Below are positions 1-11,400 of a stretch of 64,000 nucleotides of DNA, in pieces. The DNA lies in the NCBI GenBank assembly GCA_015847255.1, contig JADLZK010009200.1, forward strand, positions 85,085-149,084, read 5' to 3'. A program made the position numbers and the translations under genes. Every line of letters begins with the position of its first letter. Position 1 is the first letter of the stretch. This DNA comes from Hyparrhenia diplandra. Taxonomy: Eukaryota; Streptophyta; Magnoliopsida; Poales; Poaceae. Under the pieces are notes generated by a model. It had not been told where the DNA came from, searched no databases, and saw only the letters and a program-made list of their open reading frames with translations.

Positions 1-128
1 TCTATTAGCACCATTAAGCATCCCCTCCCGGGCGCCCCCCCATGCTCATGAACGTCGCCACCCTCGTGATCGCGGGCCATGCGCTTGCGCCTTGGGGAGA
101 AGAGATGCAACTTAAGGTAACCGAGTTA

Positions 129-1018
129 GGAAGAAGTCTACTTTTGGTCCTTCAACTTTCGCAAAAGTTCGCTTTTGGTCCTTCAATTCGAAACTAGACA
201 AAACAGATCCCTCAACTTTTAAAAGCGTGCAAATTTCATCCCTCGGCTGTTTTTGTCAGGTGGTTTTGCTTCAGATTCCATGGTTTCATTTTTTTACCCT
301 TTTCTTATTTATTTTCGGCTAATCTTTGAAAATCATAGTAAATCACAAAAAAATCATAAAATAGAAAATATAATTTTGTTGGACTCCACATGAGTAGAGC
401 TACACAATGAATATATAATATATGGTATAATACATAATTTTTGCTACGAAGGTCTTACATTTTTATTTTTAATTTATTTTAGCTCAATATTAAAAATCAT
501 AGTAAATTATAGAAAATCATAAAATAGAAAATCTAATTTTGAAGTAAATATATAATATGATATGCTTTAGTATAAAATTTTTATTGAAGATTTAGATCTA
601 TGCCTTTCTATAATTAATTGAAATAATTCATAGCTGCAGCTTTTATAATTATTTTTGTTAGACTAAAGCATACCACATTATATATCTAATCTGTAGATCT
701 ACTCATGCGGAGTCCAAAAATTGGATTTCCTATTTTATGATTTTTTGTTAGTTTAATATGATCTTTCAAACATTGAGACGGAATAAATAAAAAAAAAAAA
801 AGGCAAAACCTTCATAGCAAAAACTTTGTACTAAAAACATACCATATTATATACTCAATGTGTAGCTCCACTAACGTGGTGTAAAACAAAATTGGATTTT
901 CTATTTTATGAATTTTCTATGATTTACTATGACTTTTCAAAGATTCATCCGAAATAAATGAGAGAAAAAAAAAAAAACAAAAACCACAGTGCTTGTAGCA
1001 AACCCGGGGTTACTATGG
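129..1018. mobile_element. Truncated long-TIR Mutator-like MITE
   Basis: This is a diverged relative of the complete element at 24687-25727. The left end shows the same series of short phrases on the theme 'ttggtcc(c)tcaactt', 'gatccctcaactttt' and 'catccctcgg'. The interior shares the phrase 'ttggactccacatgagtag' and the following AT-rich stretch. Near 961-1018 the inverted counterpart of the inner left arm appears, then similarity stops, so roughly the outer 150 bp of the right terminal repeat are missing. No coding capacity was seen. The family assignment rests on the other copy, whose ends and target duplication are clear. Confidence 0.6.
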
Positions 1019-2857
1019 TCGCTTCATCCTTCGGAGGTGCTCATAGGGGGTAGGGTTTACGTGCGTGTGTTCATAGGGGGGTGAGTGTGTGTGTGCATGT
1101 TGTGAGTGTCTGCGTTGTCTTGTGTCATTCTAAAAAAAAAAAAAAAAGAATTGAGGAAACAAAAACAAACTTTTGGAAAGTTGGGGGGGCAAAATTAGAC
1201 TTTTCCACTGAGTTAAGTGCAAGTGAGCATGGAAAGGGGCTGAGGGCGAGAGGTTGAGTCGGGGCTTGGTTGGGTTGGGGCTTTGCCGCGTTGGGCCATG
1301 GTGGACTGCTTTTCGTGCGGTTGCCACCACCATGGAGATTGGAATTTCGATTAATGCAAGTTTTCGGTGTGGTGAGTAGGAAGTCGAACACTAAATTGCT
1401 AGAACACAAGAACCAAACCGAACCGATGAACCAAACAAATTGACTTTTTGCTTCGGTTTGGTTTACCGTTTTTGGTGGAAATGTGTCTAGCTGACTGTTC
1501 AGCTAGAGGGAAAGGCAGGGGAGAAACGAAGATCCTAATGATCCACCACGATCTTGATCTTGATTTGGAAGGGGAGGGAGGTAGGTTGAAGGAACATTGG
1601 CGAACTCTTTTTTATCCTAACATTGGTGAACTCGAGGTAGATGGTCATGGGACAAGCACAAGAAAATACGCGGATGAGAAAATAGAAATTATAATTACAT
1701 ACGGCACCAAACGTTTAAACAAACCTATAATTTTGGTGTGTGACATGATAAGCCTTTAGGCCCTTTACTCATCATAACATTAAGTTGTTGAGAATTGGCT
1801 CCAGCCAAGTTGATCAAGGTTGGATTGCGAATTTGTGCTCACATAAGCTCCAGTTTAACTGTTATTACAGTTTTAAAAAAAGTTTAACTGTTATTCCATG
1901 TTTTCCAAAATGTGGTCACATTATGAACTGGTTAGATTCTTTGTGATGGACAAATCCAATCGTGTGTGTTCGTACTATGTAATTTAAAAAGTTGAGCCCT
2001 ACTAGGGCCAGTTGGACTGTAAACATGGTCATGGACGAAGTCGCATGCTCACTATGAGTTCATAGGACGATCAGTTCAGTGTGTAGGGTACGTGTCGAAG
2101 ACAACGACGATGGAGGTGTCCGTCGAGTTTAGGTGGAGCCTGCTGCATCTAATTGCACACGAAATTACGAACCGCCGGAGTAGCTCTCCATCCCTGGTAC
2201 AGGGAGGAATAGGGGTGAGTTAGGAGATCTCTATTATGGGAGCTAAAGATGCTTCCTAATCATTTGTCGTTCTTTATAACAAAGTACTAGTAGCTTTCTA
2301 TCAACCCCCTTTTTTTTTTGAAACATCTTTATCAACCCTGGAATCAGCGGTAGCATCATGCAAGACTCTCGACAGGGGAACTGCGACCTTTGAGTTTTAC
2401 CCATGCCTCTATAAAATTTTTTCGTCATTTCAACACATGTCTCAGAATCTCAGACTTGGCCGTTGAACATTACGGTACCAGAAGGACAACAAAGCGAGAG
2501 GGATTCGGATGGTCGCTGAAACGCTTGATGATCCTAAACAAGCGGGGTAATGGTTACATTTATATAGCGAAACAAAATGTGACCCGTCACACTTTCAACA
2601 CAAAAGCCCTAATAGCTGATAGCCTTAACGATGAGGCACCAGGATCAAATTCGTAGCAGGAAACAGCGACCAGTTATGTTAGATTTATGTACATGCATTG
2701 AAACATAAGACCGTTCACAATGCAACATTTGCAGGCTTGAAGCAGCTGGCGGTCTAAGTCCACAGATAAGTGCCAGTTCTCTCCCATCCACAGTACGATA
2801 GGACAAGAGTTAAAACGAGGAAACAGTTTTCACCTAGTTGTCGTCTGAACTACGCGG
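1019..2857. other. Intergenic stretch without a supported gene
   Basis: No convincing gene was seen. A 103-codon open frame at 1448-1759 resembles no family I know and has low-complexity composition. The 3' UTR of the SPT6-like gene should occupy the right-hand few hundred bases, reading leftward from 2857. Two small direct-repeat scars occur here (1852-1895, listed separately, and a weaker one at 2299-2338, where TATCAACCC flanks a T-rich 22-mer). Confidence 0.5.
1852..1895. repeat. 15-bp direct repeat flanking an A-rich 14-mer
   Basis: AGTTTAACTGTTATT occurs at 1852-1866 and again, identically, at 1881-1895. The 14 bases between them are ACAGTTTTAAAAAA. The arrangement is that of a target-site duplication around a retroposed tail with almost no body. 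Duplication with filler during repair of a staggered break would look the same. Confidence 0.7.
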
Positions 2858-5800
2858 TCACCAGCCACCACCAGCACCAGACCCCCAGCCGCTTCCACCA
2901 TCCTGTGCTGGGACGGCCTTTTTGGCGCTACCCCATCCTGCGTCATTAGTGCTCCCAGCAGCAGATCCCCAAGCTCCATTGTCGCCACCAGCACTGTCAT
3001 CGCCAGCTCCACCCCAGCCAGCAGCATCAGATCCTCCACCACCACTACCACCACCACCCCATCCACCTCTGCCAATGTTATCTGTCCACCCTCCACTGTT
3101 GCCACCTCCACTCCAACTTCCACCACTATCGTCATTGCCAAAGTTACCCCTGCCACGCCCACGTCCTCGTCCGCGGCCACCAGAGCTATTCCTTGAATCA
3201 AACCTCCCTCCTGTTTCAGGAAAATAACAAGGCACATAAATAATGCTCACATAACTCAAAGAGTCTATTAATGTCTCGACAATGTACAAGTCAGATCACA
3301 AGCGTTTCTCAAAAAATAAAGATGGTAAAATCTCAGCTCGACTAGAGAGTGACATGTTGACTAGATATTGGTGAACAGCGTCCCTAGTAGTTTCTCAAAA
3401 AATAAAGTCAGATCACCAGCCACAGCTCGACTAGATATTGGTGAACAATGACATGTTGACAATCTAGGAGGGGCAACATTAACAGAAAAGAAAGAAATGT
3501 ATTCCATTCAGACAAAACCTGGCTAGTTTCTGAAAAGCAGATGAAGGTCACCTATTTCAGAAATGGCTTTTTAACTCATATAAAGCAAAAGGTTGCATGG
3601 AATTAACCACAAGAAGCAAATACTATCATCAGCAGACACTAGCAGATCAAGAGATCAATAACAATCCAGTACTTGGTTAAAAATTATAATCTTGATCCAT
3701 GCAAAGCATTTAAAGATTACCTTATCTAAAAATGAATACAACTTTATCAAAATCATAAGCACATTAATAACTGACCTGATCTGCCAGAGAAAGGCTTGTC
3801 CCTGTCATTACTGCCATCTCCCCTCCAACCACCATTTGCATCCCCACCACCACTACCAGAACCCCAACCTGAGTTTTTCATAGGAACCATTGCAGCAACA
3901 TTCCGCATTGATGGTCCAGCTTCAGGTGGTGGTTTGTCAATATTCTTCTGGAAGTAGGACACAAGGCGGTCAATGTTGTCAAAGTCTCTCTTCCTGAATC
4001 TGAAGCCCTTTGGGTATAATCCAATATACTCATGATGTGGATTTGTACTCCTAATATATGACAATATAAAGGTGCCAGGATGTTCATGAGATATGCCAAA
4101 ACTATACACTATTCTCATAGGGTTCTCCGCTTTCTCTGCCCTTAACATCTCATCAACCTCATTTTTTAAACCCTTTCTGAATTTACGATAAGAGAGCATG
4201 CTTTTCAGGTGTCCTACCAGTGGGTCCACATATCTGTCAATAACCTGTATAACAATAAAATGAAAATTAGAGGAAGGCCCAGATAGCACAAAATGAAAGA
4301 TCAAATGGAATCAGAGAACGAAAGCTGAAAGAACATAAGTGAGAAGAGAGCAGGTGTATATATCAAGTGCACCAACCTCATCAAGGTCTTCAAAAGTTTC
4401 ATTGTCAATTGTTAGTGTTTTCCCTAGGCGAAGCAAACTTGTGATATCTTTGTGATCCTTTCCACTTTCAGTTATCTCCTTGTGTGCATAAACGCCATCA
4501 AAAATTTTCAGGGTAAGTGTCAAAAATGATGGTCCCCTGGAACTTGGCCGGATCACCTTCTCACCATTGTCTTTATCTGACAAAAACTGTTTCAAGAGAA
4601 TAGTTTAGATAAAGACTGCATACCTTACAATAAGAGATGCAAAGCGCACAAATTGAGTTTAACAAGGCAGCAAACCTGCATGGCTTCTTCAGCTGTCAGG
4701 TTCTGAAAGTGGGGATGAACAATCATTCGGGGCTTGAAATGCTTCTTTGCAAGTTCCTTTTGTTTCCGAGCCTTATCTTCTACAGTTTGTGAGGTCATGT
4801 CTTGTTCATGGTAGTAAGGATCCTGCTCACCTCTGGAGAATGGCCTTCTCCTCATTTCACTAGCCTTGCACGTTAGGTAAACCATGAATCTATTTTTATT
4901 CACATTTCGAATTTTGCCAGTTAATACATCACCTTCACGTAACTGTGATGATTCTGGATCAAAACCCTCATCAGAATAATTGTCTGCCATAACTATGGCT
5001 TTCAAACCAGAATCGAAGGTGCAAATTATTTTGTTCTCTTGTATATTGCGAACAGTTACTTGAACAATCCTTCCCTCAGATATGGTATCCTCAGTTTCAC
5101 CAGAAAGCATCCAGAATTCCTCTTCAGGGCTTGGCTCAGCAAAGGGGTCCTCCAGTCAGAAAAACCGTTCTGCAGCTCGTTACTTATATCAGTCAGAGTT
5201 TCCATTTTACGGTATTCTTCCGAAATGCTCTTAATATATTCATCTATTTTAAGATTCTTAAGAAATTCTGAATTTGTTCTAACATACTCAATCGCCATCT
5301 CTTGCTCGTCATCGTCCATCTCATTCATTTCATGTTGTCCCTCCGCAGCATAGACATCCTTAGCCATTTTTTTTGCTAATACATATGATTCAGGATGGAT
5401 CCTTGTATCCTCGAGCAGATCAATGAGTTGAGCACTGGCTGCAGCTGCACCACTCCGTCGAACACGTAAAAACCCAGAAGCATTCATGAAGACTTTCCTG
5501 CCTAGAGGTTTGACAAGCTCCTTGCGACTAAAAATGGATCCCTCTCTTACCAGATCTTTCTGCAAAGCTGATGCTTTGCGCGGACCCAAACCAGCAACAA
5601 ATTGTAGAGTAGAAAAATGCCACTCATGGCTAGCAGCAAGATTAACATCAAAACCGATCTGATTCGTTGCATCAACCATTACTTGCTCAACAATTTCATA
5701 CTTCTCATCAGGAGTCAAGAACTGTTCCAGTGCATGCAGTTTCCAAGAAAGTATCTCTTTCCCTGGTCCACACAGTGTTGCGATCATCGCCAATGGATTC

Positions 5801-8800
5801 TGAAGGTAACGCCCAAAAGCGCCACAGCCCGCTTCACAATACCTGTAGTCAAGGAGACATGAAGAGAAAACAGCTGTTTATAAGGTACCGAGCAGAAGAG
5901 ATAATAAATCACCATGTTGCTACTGTACCTGGCTGACCAGGAAGTTGATCTGAAGATATTCGAGAGTTCTCATACAAACGAGGCACAGACTTCGTCACCA
6001 TAGACAACCCCCAAATTTTCCATTTGAGGGTTAACGTCTCTTGGATGCTCCTCTACAATTTTAAAAATAACCTATCACAAGGATAAATTTCAGTTTAAAA
6101 TTAAGCAATATTAGCATAAAGCTTAAAATAAACTTCCACAGAGTACCATTGATGTACATTTCGAAAGCATAAATGAAACTTCAACTAGCTATATACACTG
6201 TTACAAGTACTGAAAATATGTTCACATTTATAGATGGTAACTGCATCCCTCAATACAAATGCAAGCCACACATTGACAAGAGACAATCATGTGCAACCCA
6301 TACTTTTTGTATCATGTCATCTGGCAGCATTTGCTACAATGTTAAGAAAAGAACTTGGGATATACAAAATAAACAGTAATCATATCATCATCAATATGAA
6401 ATCAAAACTTTCTACTGCTATATCCAATGGATACAATAGGTTAGGTAAATAAATACAGGTTGGGTCCCACCAAAAATCAGCAAAAGTCATGTACAATACA
6501 TTTCCAAACTCTAAAGAAGTATGTTCATAGTGAAAGGCTAGCAGAAAGCAGAAGCACAAACAAATAACTCAAGAAACCAAGCAATTGAGCCCAACATTAG
6601 TAAGAGCCCGTTTGTTTGGGCTATGCTTTTGATTTTTTGTTCAAAAGCTTGACTTTTGGCTTCTAGCCGTTGGCTTTGTAATATATTTTTAGCTTCTCAG
6701 CAGAAAAGTTGCTCTCAACGTTCTTTTCAGCTTTTAGTTCATTTCCAAAGAAGCCAGGATTTCTAAAGCCCTTCAACAGCTAGGCAGTTTGTTTCAGCTT
6801 CGGGCTTTTGACTGGCAGAATCCAAATAAAAGCCGAACAAATGGCCAAATACGGTTGGATTCACACCATTACAAAGCCGAAATGAACAAACAAGAACGTA
6901 AAGTCTCTCCCAAAAATCAAAGAAAGCCAAACCGAGACTAGAAGAAAGCAAAGCCAAGGGCACAATGTGAAAGGAGCCCAGCACTTGAACCCGATACAAT
7001 TCATAAAACCTAATGGTTGCCTGCTGCATCTAAGGATCAAAATTTGGGCGGCCTATGAGCTCAAAAGATGTTGATTGTACAGCATATAATGAAAAGATTG
7101 CAGCACAGTACATTAAGCCTATCAGTCCATGACCAATTTAAAGACATTTGTGCAGGTAAGACAGAATAATACCTCATATATATCATCCTTGAGTTGTCTG
7201 CAATTGTAGTTTGATGCCCCTACGCACACAACATGTGGCTGATGATCAGTCATAAACTTTAAGACTCTTTGATGGTCATTCTTCTTCGCTGCTGCTCAGC
7301 GATACCTTGAGACCTGTTACTGATAGAACCCGCATATAGAACATCAACCAATTCTCCTGAGGCATCTAACATTACAAAGGTGGTTGCTGGCTTCCCAGGA
7401 CCCCAGCAGCAGGCCATAACTCTCAACTCTGATTCATCATCCAAATCAATATCAGTGTCCTTCTTGTCTGCATCTTTCTTCTTCCAAGGAGCAACAGTAA
7501 CTTTGTTCCACAGCTGTTTCCCATATTCCATATGGAGCCAATGTTTGGCTTTTGCCGTCAACAGTGATCGAGCCTCCTTTTCCATTGATGGAAGAAGGAA
7601 ATGGAAGAAGGCATCATCCAGTATCATCTTCCGTTGCTCATCCCACAATTGTGCAGACTTGCTGACACAATCACTTAGATAATTCTCACGTGCTTCAGAC
7701 ATGAGTTTTTTCTTTGCATCTTCTGGCAACTTTACAGTAACCTTGAGGAGCTTTTCTTCCTCTGCTTTCTGAATAAGAAGCCACTGTGCATCTACAAATT
7801 TGCTAAGTGGTTTCTCTCTCAACCACTTCACACCTGATAGCTGATGATATGGGTCTATGATTGTATTTCCCTCAGGCGTGGGACTTGTTGACACAACTGC
7901 TTTATTCATGAAGATGCCTCGAACATGCTTTCTCACAATAGGCTCACAACCTATCTCGACTGCTGCCTGAGAACAAAGAAGAAACAGGGGGCATGGGATT
8001 CTGTTATCAGCTGGAACAAAACTAGATTAACTAATAAGTTTATAATGTAGTAAAAAAAGGGTCTGGATCCTGAGGTCTATCAAATACCATGTGTCTCGCG
8101 CCACGAAGAACATCTTGTGGTGTTTCAAACATTGCACATGTGAAATTTGTCGCAACCTCCTCAGGAGAATGTCTACCACTCTCAAGCTCGCCTGCTTCCT
8201 GAAAGAAAACATATGCATGTGAGGTGTCAATCTAGAAATCATTTTCTATACAGAACAATTTTCTATGGAATGAAAATATACTCAAACAATGGGTAAGTTG
8301 CACAGGCAGAGTATTGTTCTTAAGAAGAAAAAATAATGCGAAATGCAAGCTTAGATCACGTACAGGTATCTTCGTTAGTGTCAGATGGTGGCCTAATTGC
8401 TCAGCACTGCGCCCAAATTGGTTGGAAACCTCCCATAACCCTGCCTTGTGACAGATACTGTACAATGATTTCCTTTTAGGACGTTTAAATTGGCCTTCTT
8501 CTTCTACTTCACCAGGAGGAAAATGTAAATTGAATTTTGCATCAACATCCTCCACCTCTTTCTCAGATTTAGCATCCTTTAGTGCTTCAATGATGGAATT
8601 ATAAAGTTGCCTGTTAAGTTCTTGCCTTGTCACATCATCTATCCTCCGTTTCTCTTCATCGAATCTTTTCTCATAATACAACTGTAAAGCAACCTTGCGC
8701 TTCTGAAGAAGTAGCCACTTTCTGTCTAAGGTCTGAATTGCCCAGAGCAACTACATAAAACACCAGATTTGTCATAGTAATTGCAAATACTAGGTAAGTT

Positions 8801-10923
8801 CAGTGACACGAACAAGTACTCAGTGAAGAATATAATAATTACCTTATGCCACCTCATTGTTTTTTTGTCTTCACCAGATTCATTAACCTGATCAGAGTCA
8901 AGGCCCTTTAATAGGGTTGGGCAACTCTCCTTTCTGTACATTGCAATGAACGGAATCTGACAGGTAACAGAAACTAAGTCAGACAAGCAAGCATAACATT
9001 GAGAACATTGAGAAGCAAATTTGCATAATTTTGCATACTTCAAATTTGTTGACATGCAACATGGTCAGGACATTAACAATGTCCTTCTGGTCAATATCCT
9101 TGTTCACATGCTCATTGCCAAAGAAGGACAGAAATCCATCACCAGTTAGGTGGCTGTGTATCCATAAACTCTCTTCCTCTATCATTGGTTTATCCGTTGG
9201 AGGATACCCAGTCAACTCTTCAGACAACTGACAAAATAGCAACAATTAGATGTACTTCTTAAACTAATCAAGATGTAGTGTACAAAAAATCAAATTAGCT
9301 TAGTATATACCTGCATTCTCTCGGGAACATCGTTTTCTTTTTATTTGCTCATCTTTTGTTGTCATGTACTTCTCTGCAAGAATAAATGGCTCAAACTCGT
9401 CTTCAAGTCTTGTTCCTCTTAACTCACCGGAGTTAGCAGCCTCCCTCTCAAGCTCTTGCTTTCTTAGTGCTAGCAGCTCATCAACATCACCAAATATGTC
9501 TTGAGCCTCTTGAAGAGCAGATGACGATACACCTGCTGCTTGTCTTGGTACCTTCTTTTTAACCTTCTTCCTCCTACAAATAAGAAATCGTAAAAGTTAA
9601 TTGGTAATGAACACAATCAGATATAATTCCACAGAGCCAACACCATGGAACAGGTGTTAAAAAGATAGGAAGATAAAATCCACACCTTACAACTTGGCCA
9701 TTCCCATCGATTTCATCTTCCTCCACAATGAAATCTGCCATTTCATCTTCATCATCACCAACTTCCTCCTCACCCTCCCCTGCCTGCTGATCGTCCTCAA
9801 AGTCCTCTTCGAACGGTGCAGCATCTTCTTAAGAAATTGAAGTTGGTACCAAAAAAAAAAAAAAAAAAAAAAAAAGTTTCAGCTAGTTCCAGGGATAATT
9901 CAAAAAGACACAAGGGAGTCAAATTCTGGTGCTGGTACCTTGATGATCACCAAATAAACTGTACTCCACTCTCTCCTTGCCACTGCGTTTTTTCCCTGTT
10001 CCATCATCATCAGAAAAACCAGAGCGCTCGTCCATTTCAGATTCCCTTCCAGCCTTTTTCAAGCGCTTAAACTTGTTTCCCTGCAAGAAGACAAAAGGAG
10101 CATTAGGCCCAAGAAAATTTGGACAGAACAGCAAACTACGAGTAAAAACACATACAGGCTTTGGGCGACTGATGCCAGTGATGTTATTGTCCTGGAGCAA
10201 CATATAGTCATCCTCATCAAGCATGAAGTCCTCTGATTCCCTGGGTAAATATCTCTTACATTTGAGGACAGTGTACACAATAGATTCACATGTATTTCTT
10301 CTAGTAGGAACAAATGCAGGTACCTCTTCTTTTTCTTTTTCTTTCTTCGCCTCTCGTCATCACTCTTCTGTTCCTCTTCCTCTCCTTCGGCTTCTTCTTC
10401 CTCATCATCCACTATGAAGTCATCCTTCTCAAATTCATCCTGACCATCCTCTGCACGTAAACATATTTCTACAGTTGTTACTCACAAGCCCCAGGAAAGA
10501 TCATAATTTGACACTAACAAAAAAAAGTGAAAATGAAACAATAAAACACTGCAACAGCAAAGCATAAAAAATTGAATAATTTCAAATAATAAGCAAAACT
10601 GCTCCCTGATGGGGAGAAAACTAGACAGCCCACAACCAGGGGGCCAGAGTCTAACACCATGAAGAAATTGCGAGAAAAAACAGACCGTCGTCCTCATCAT
10701 CGTCATCATCGTCGTGCTCATCCATATCGTCCCTTTCTCTCCGTGAGGGCCGCGGATCCTCCTCGTCGACCTCGATCTCATCTTCTAGGGTTCCAACAAA
10801 GCCACCAATTTCCATCAGCAAATGCACGCAGATGACCACGAAAAACCGCCGAACATCCCAGACCGCAGAAATCAGCGGGAAAAAAAACATACCTTCTTCA
10901 TCGGAGAGCACCGTGCGCCCCAT
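2858..10923 (-). CDS. SPT6L: SPT6-like transcription elongation factor (frame broken 5 times)
   Basis: This is a histone chaperone and elongation factor travelling with RNA polymerase II. Seventeen exons, read from the right: 10893-10923, 10686-10784, 10324-10450, 10156-10240, 9939-10080, 9686-9827, 9311-9573, 9039-9227, 8843-8956, 8364-8750, 8088-8198, 7173-7966, 5929-6071, 4676-5842, 4377-4586, 3776-4244, 2858-3210. All introns are GT-AG; about 1608 codons, close to the plant family length. Order of domains: acidic N-terminus with Asp/Glu runs (residues 1-170), core helical region, YqgF/RNase H-like fold (from about 750, ELRVMACCWGPG), helix-hairpin-helix (LQFVAGLGPRKA, about 945), S1 (about 1130-1200), tandem SH2 (about 1250-1440), then a Gly-rich tail with about ten WG/GW pairs. 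Single-base breaks lie near 9331-9340, 7281-7289, 5990-5994, 5811-5820 and 5141-5150. The conserved sequence continues past each in another frame, so assembly error is the likeliest cause. Family identity is certain; integrity is not. Confidence 0.93.
3285..3455. repeat. Local imperfect duplication in the last SPT6 intron
   Basis: The phrase GTTTCTCAAAAAATAAAG occurs at about 3304 and again at about 3391. 'GACTAGATATTGGTGAACA' occurs near 3360 and near 3430. The two halves are rearranged versions of each other, about 85 bp apart. The duplication lies wholly in the intron between 3211 and 3775 and should not affect the protein. Confidence 0.5.
6604..6846. mobile_element. MITE in a large SPT6 intron (hAT-like ends)
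   Basis: The left edge reads GCCCGTTTGTTTGGGCT. The right edge, read on the other strand, is GGCCATTTGTTCGGCTTTT, an imperfect inverted match. This 'GCCxTTTGTTxGGCT' end is common in grass hAT-type MITEs. The element sits inside the 1.1-kb intron between the exons at 7173-7966 and 5929-6071. No coding sequence was seen. I could not fix the target duplication, so the boundaries are approximate. Confidence 0.5.
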
Positions 10924-11400
10924 TGTTCTCGAGGGATTTCAACCTAAACGAACCAAGGAAGGGATGAAACGGGTCAAGTGAGAGACAAGGTCGGACCCAG
11001 CAAAGGACATGGATGCACACACAATGTAAAGACAATCTTTTTTCTCGCAAACAAGAAAGAAAAAGTTTGTAGGCCAGATAATACAGCTATCCTACACTTG
11101 TAGCTGGATCATCAGATCCGGACATAGATAGTTAGGGTTTGGGTGCTCAGTTTCGCACGGCAGGAACGGAAGAGAACGGGTGCGCGTACCTGGTGGGTGC
11201 TCGTCACCGGCTACAGTCCCGAAGATGGAGGCCTGAGAACCTGGCGCAGGGCGGAGGCAGACGCGCCGGCGGCGGCTGGCGGCGGCAGCCCAGTCGTCGC
11301 CACCAGAGAACGCACGCGAGACGGCGAGAGGAACGGGGAAACACACTGCCGGGGCTCCGGGGCGAACTGGGATGGAGAACAAAAAGGCCGCAAGGAAAAG
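10924..11400 (-). promoter_or_regulatory. SPT6 5' leader with a probable leader intron
   Basis: Upstream of the start codon at 10923 the minus strand has a plausible acceptor (TTTAG then G at 10943) and, further up, a plausible donor (CAG then GTACGC at 11189-11188). This suggests a 5' UTR intron of about 246 bp (10944-11189) and a non-coding first exon starting somewhere in the GC-rich stretch 11190-11400. Leader introns are common in plant genes. This is inferred from splice consensus only. Confidence 0.45.

Noticed and set aside
1448..1759. 103-codon plus-strand frame
   Set aside because: No recognised family, no promoter or splice support, and a repeat-rich neighbourhood.
9849..9875. A25-26 tract as another tail insertion
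   Set aside because: It lies in an SPT6 intron, close to the acceptor on the gene strand, where it serves as a pyrimidine tract. No direct repeat flanks it closely.
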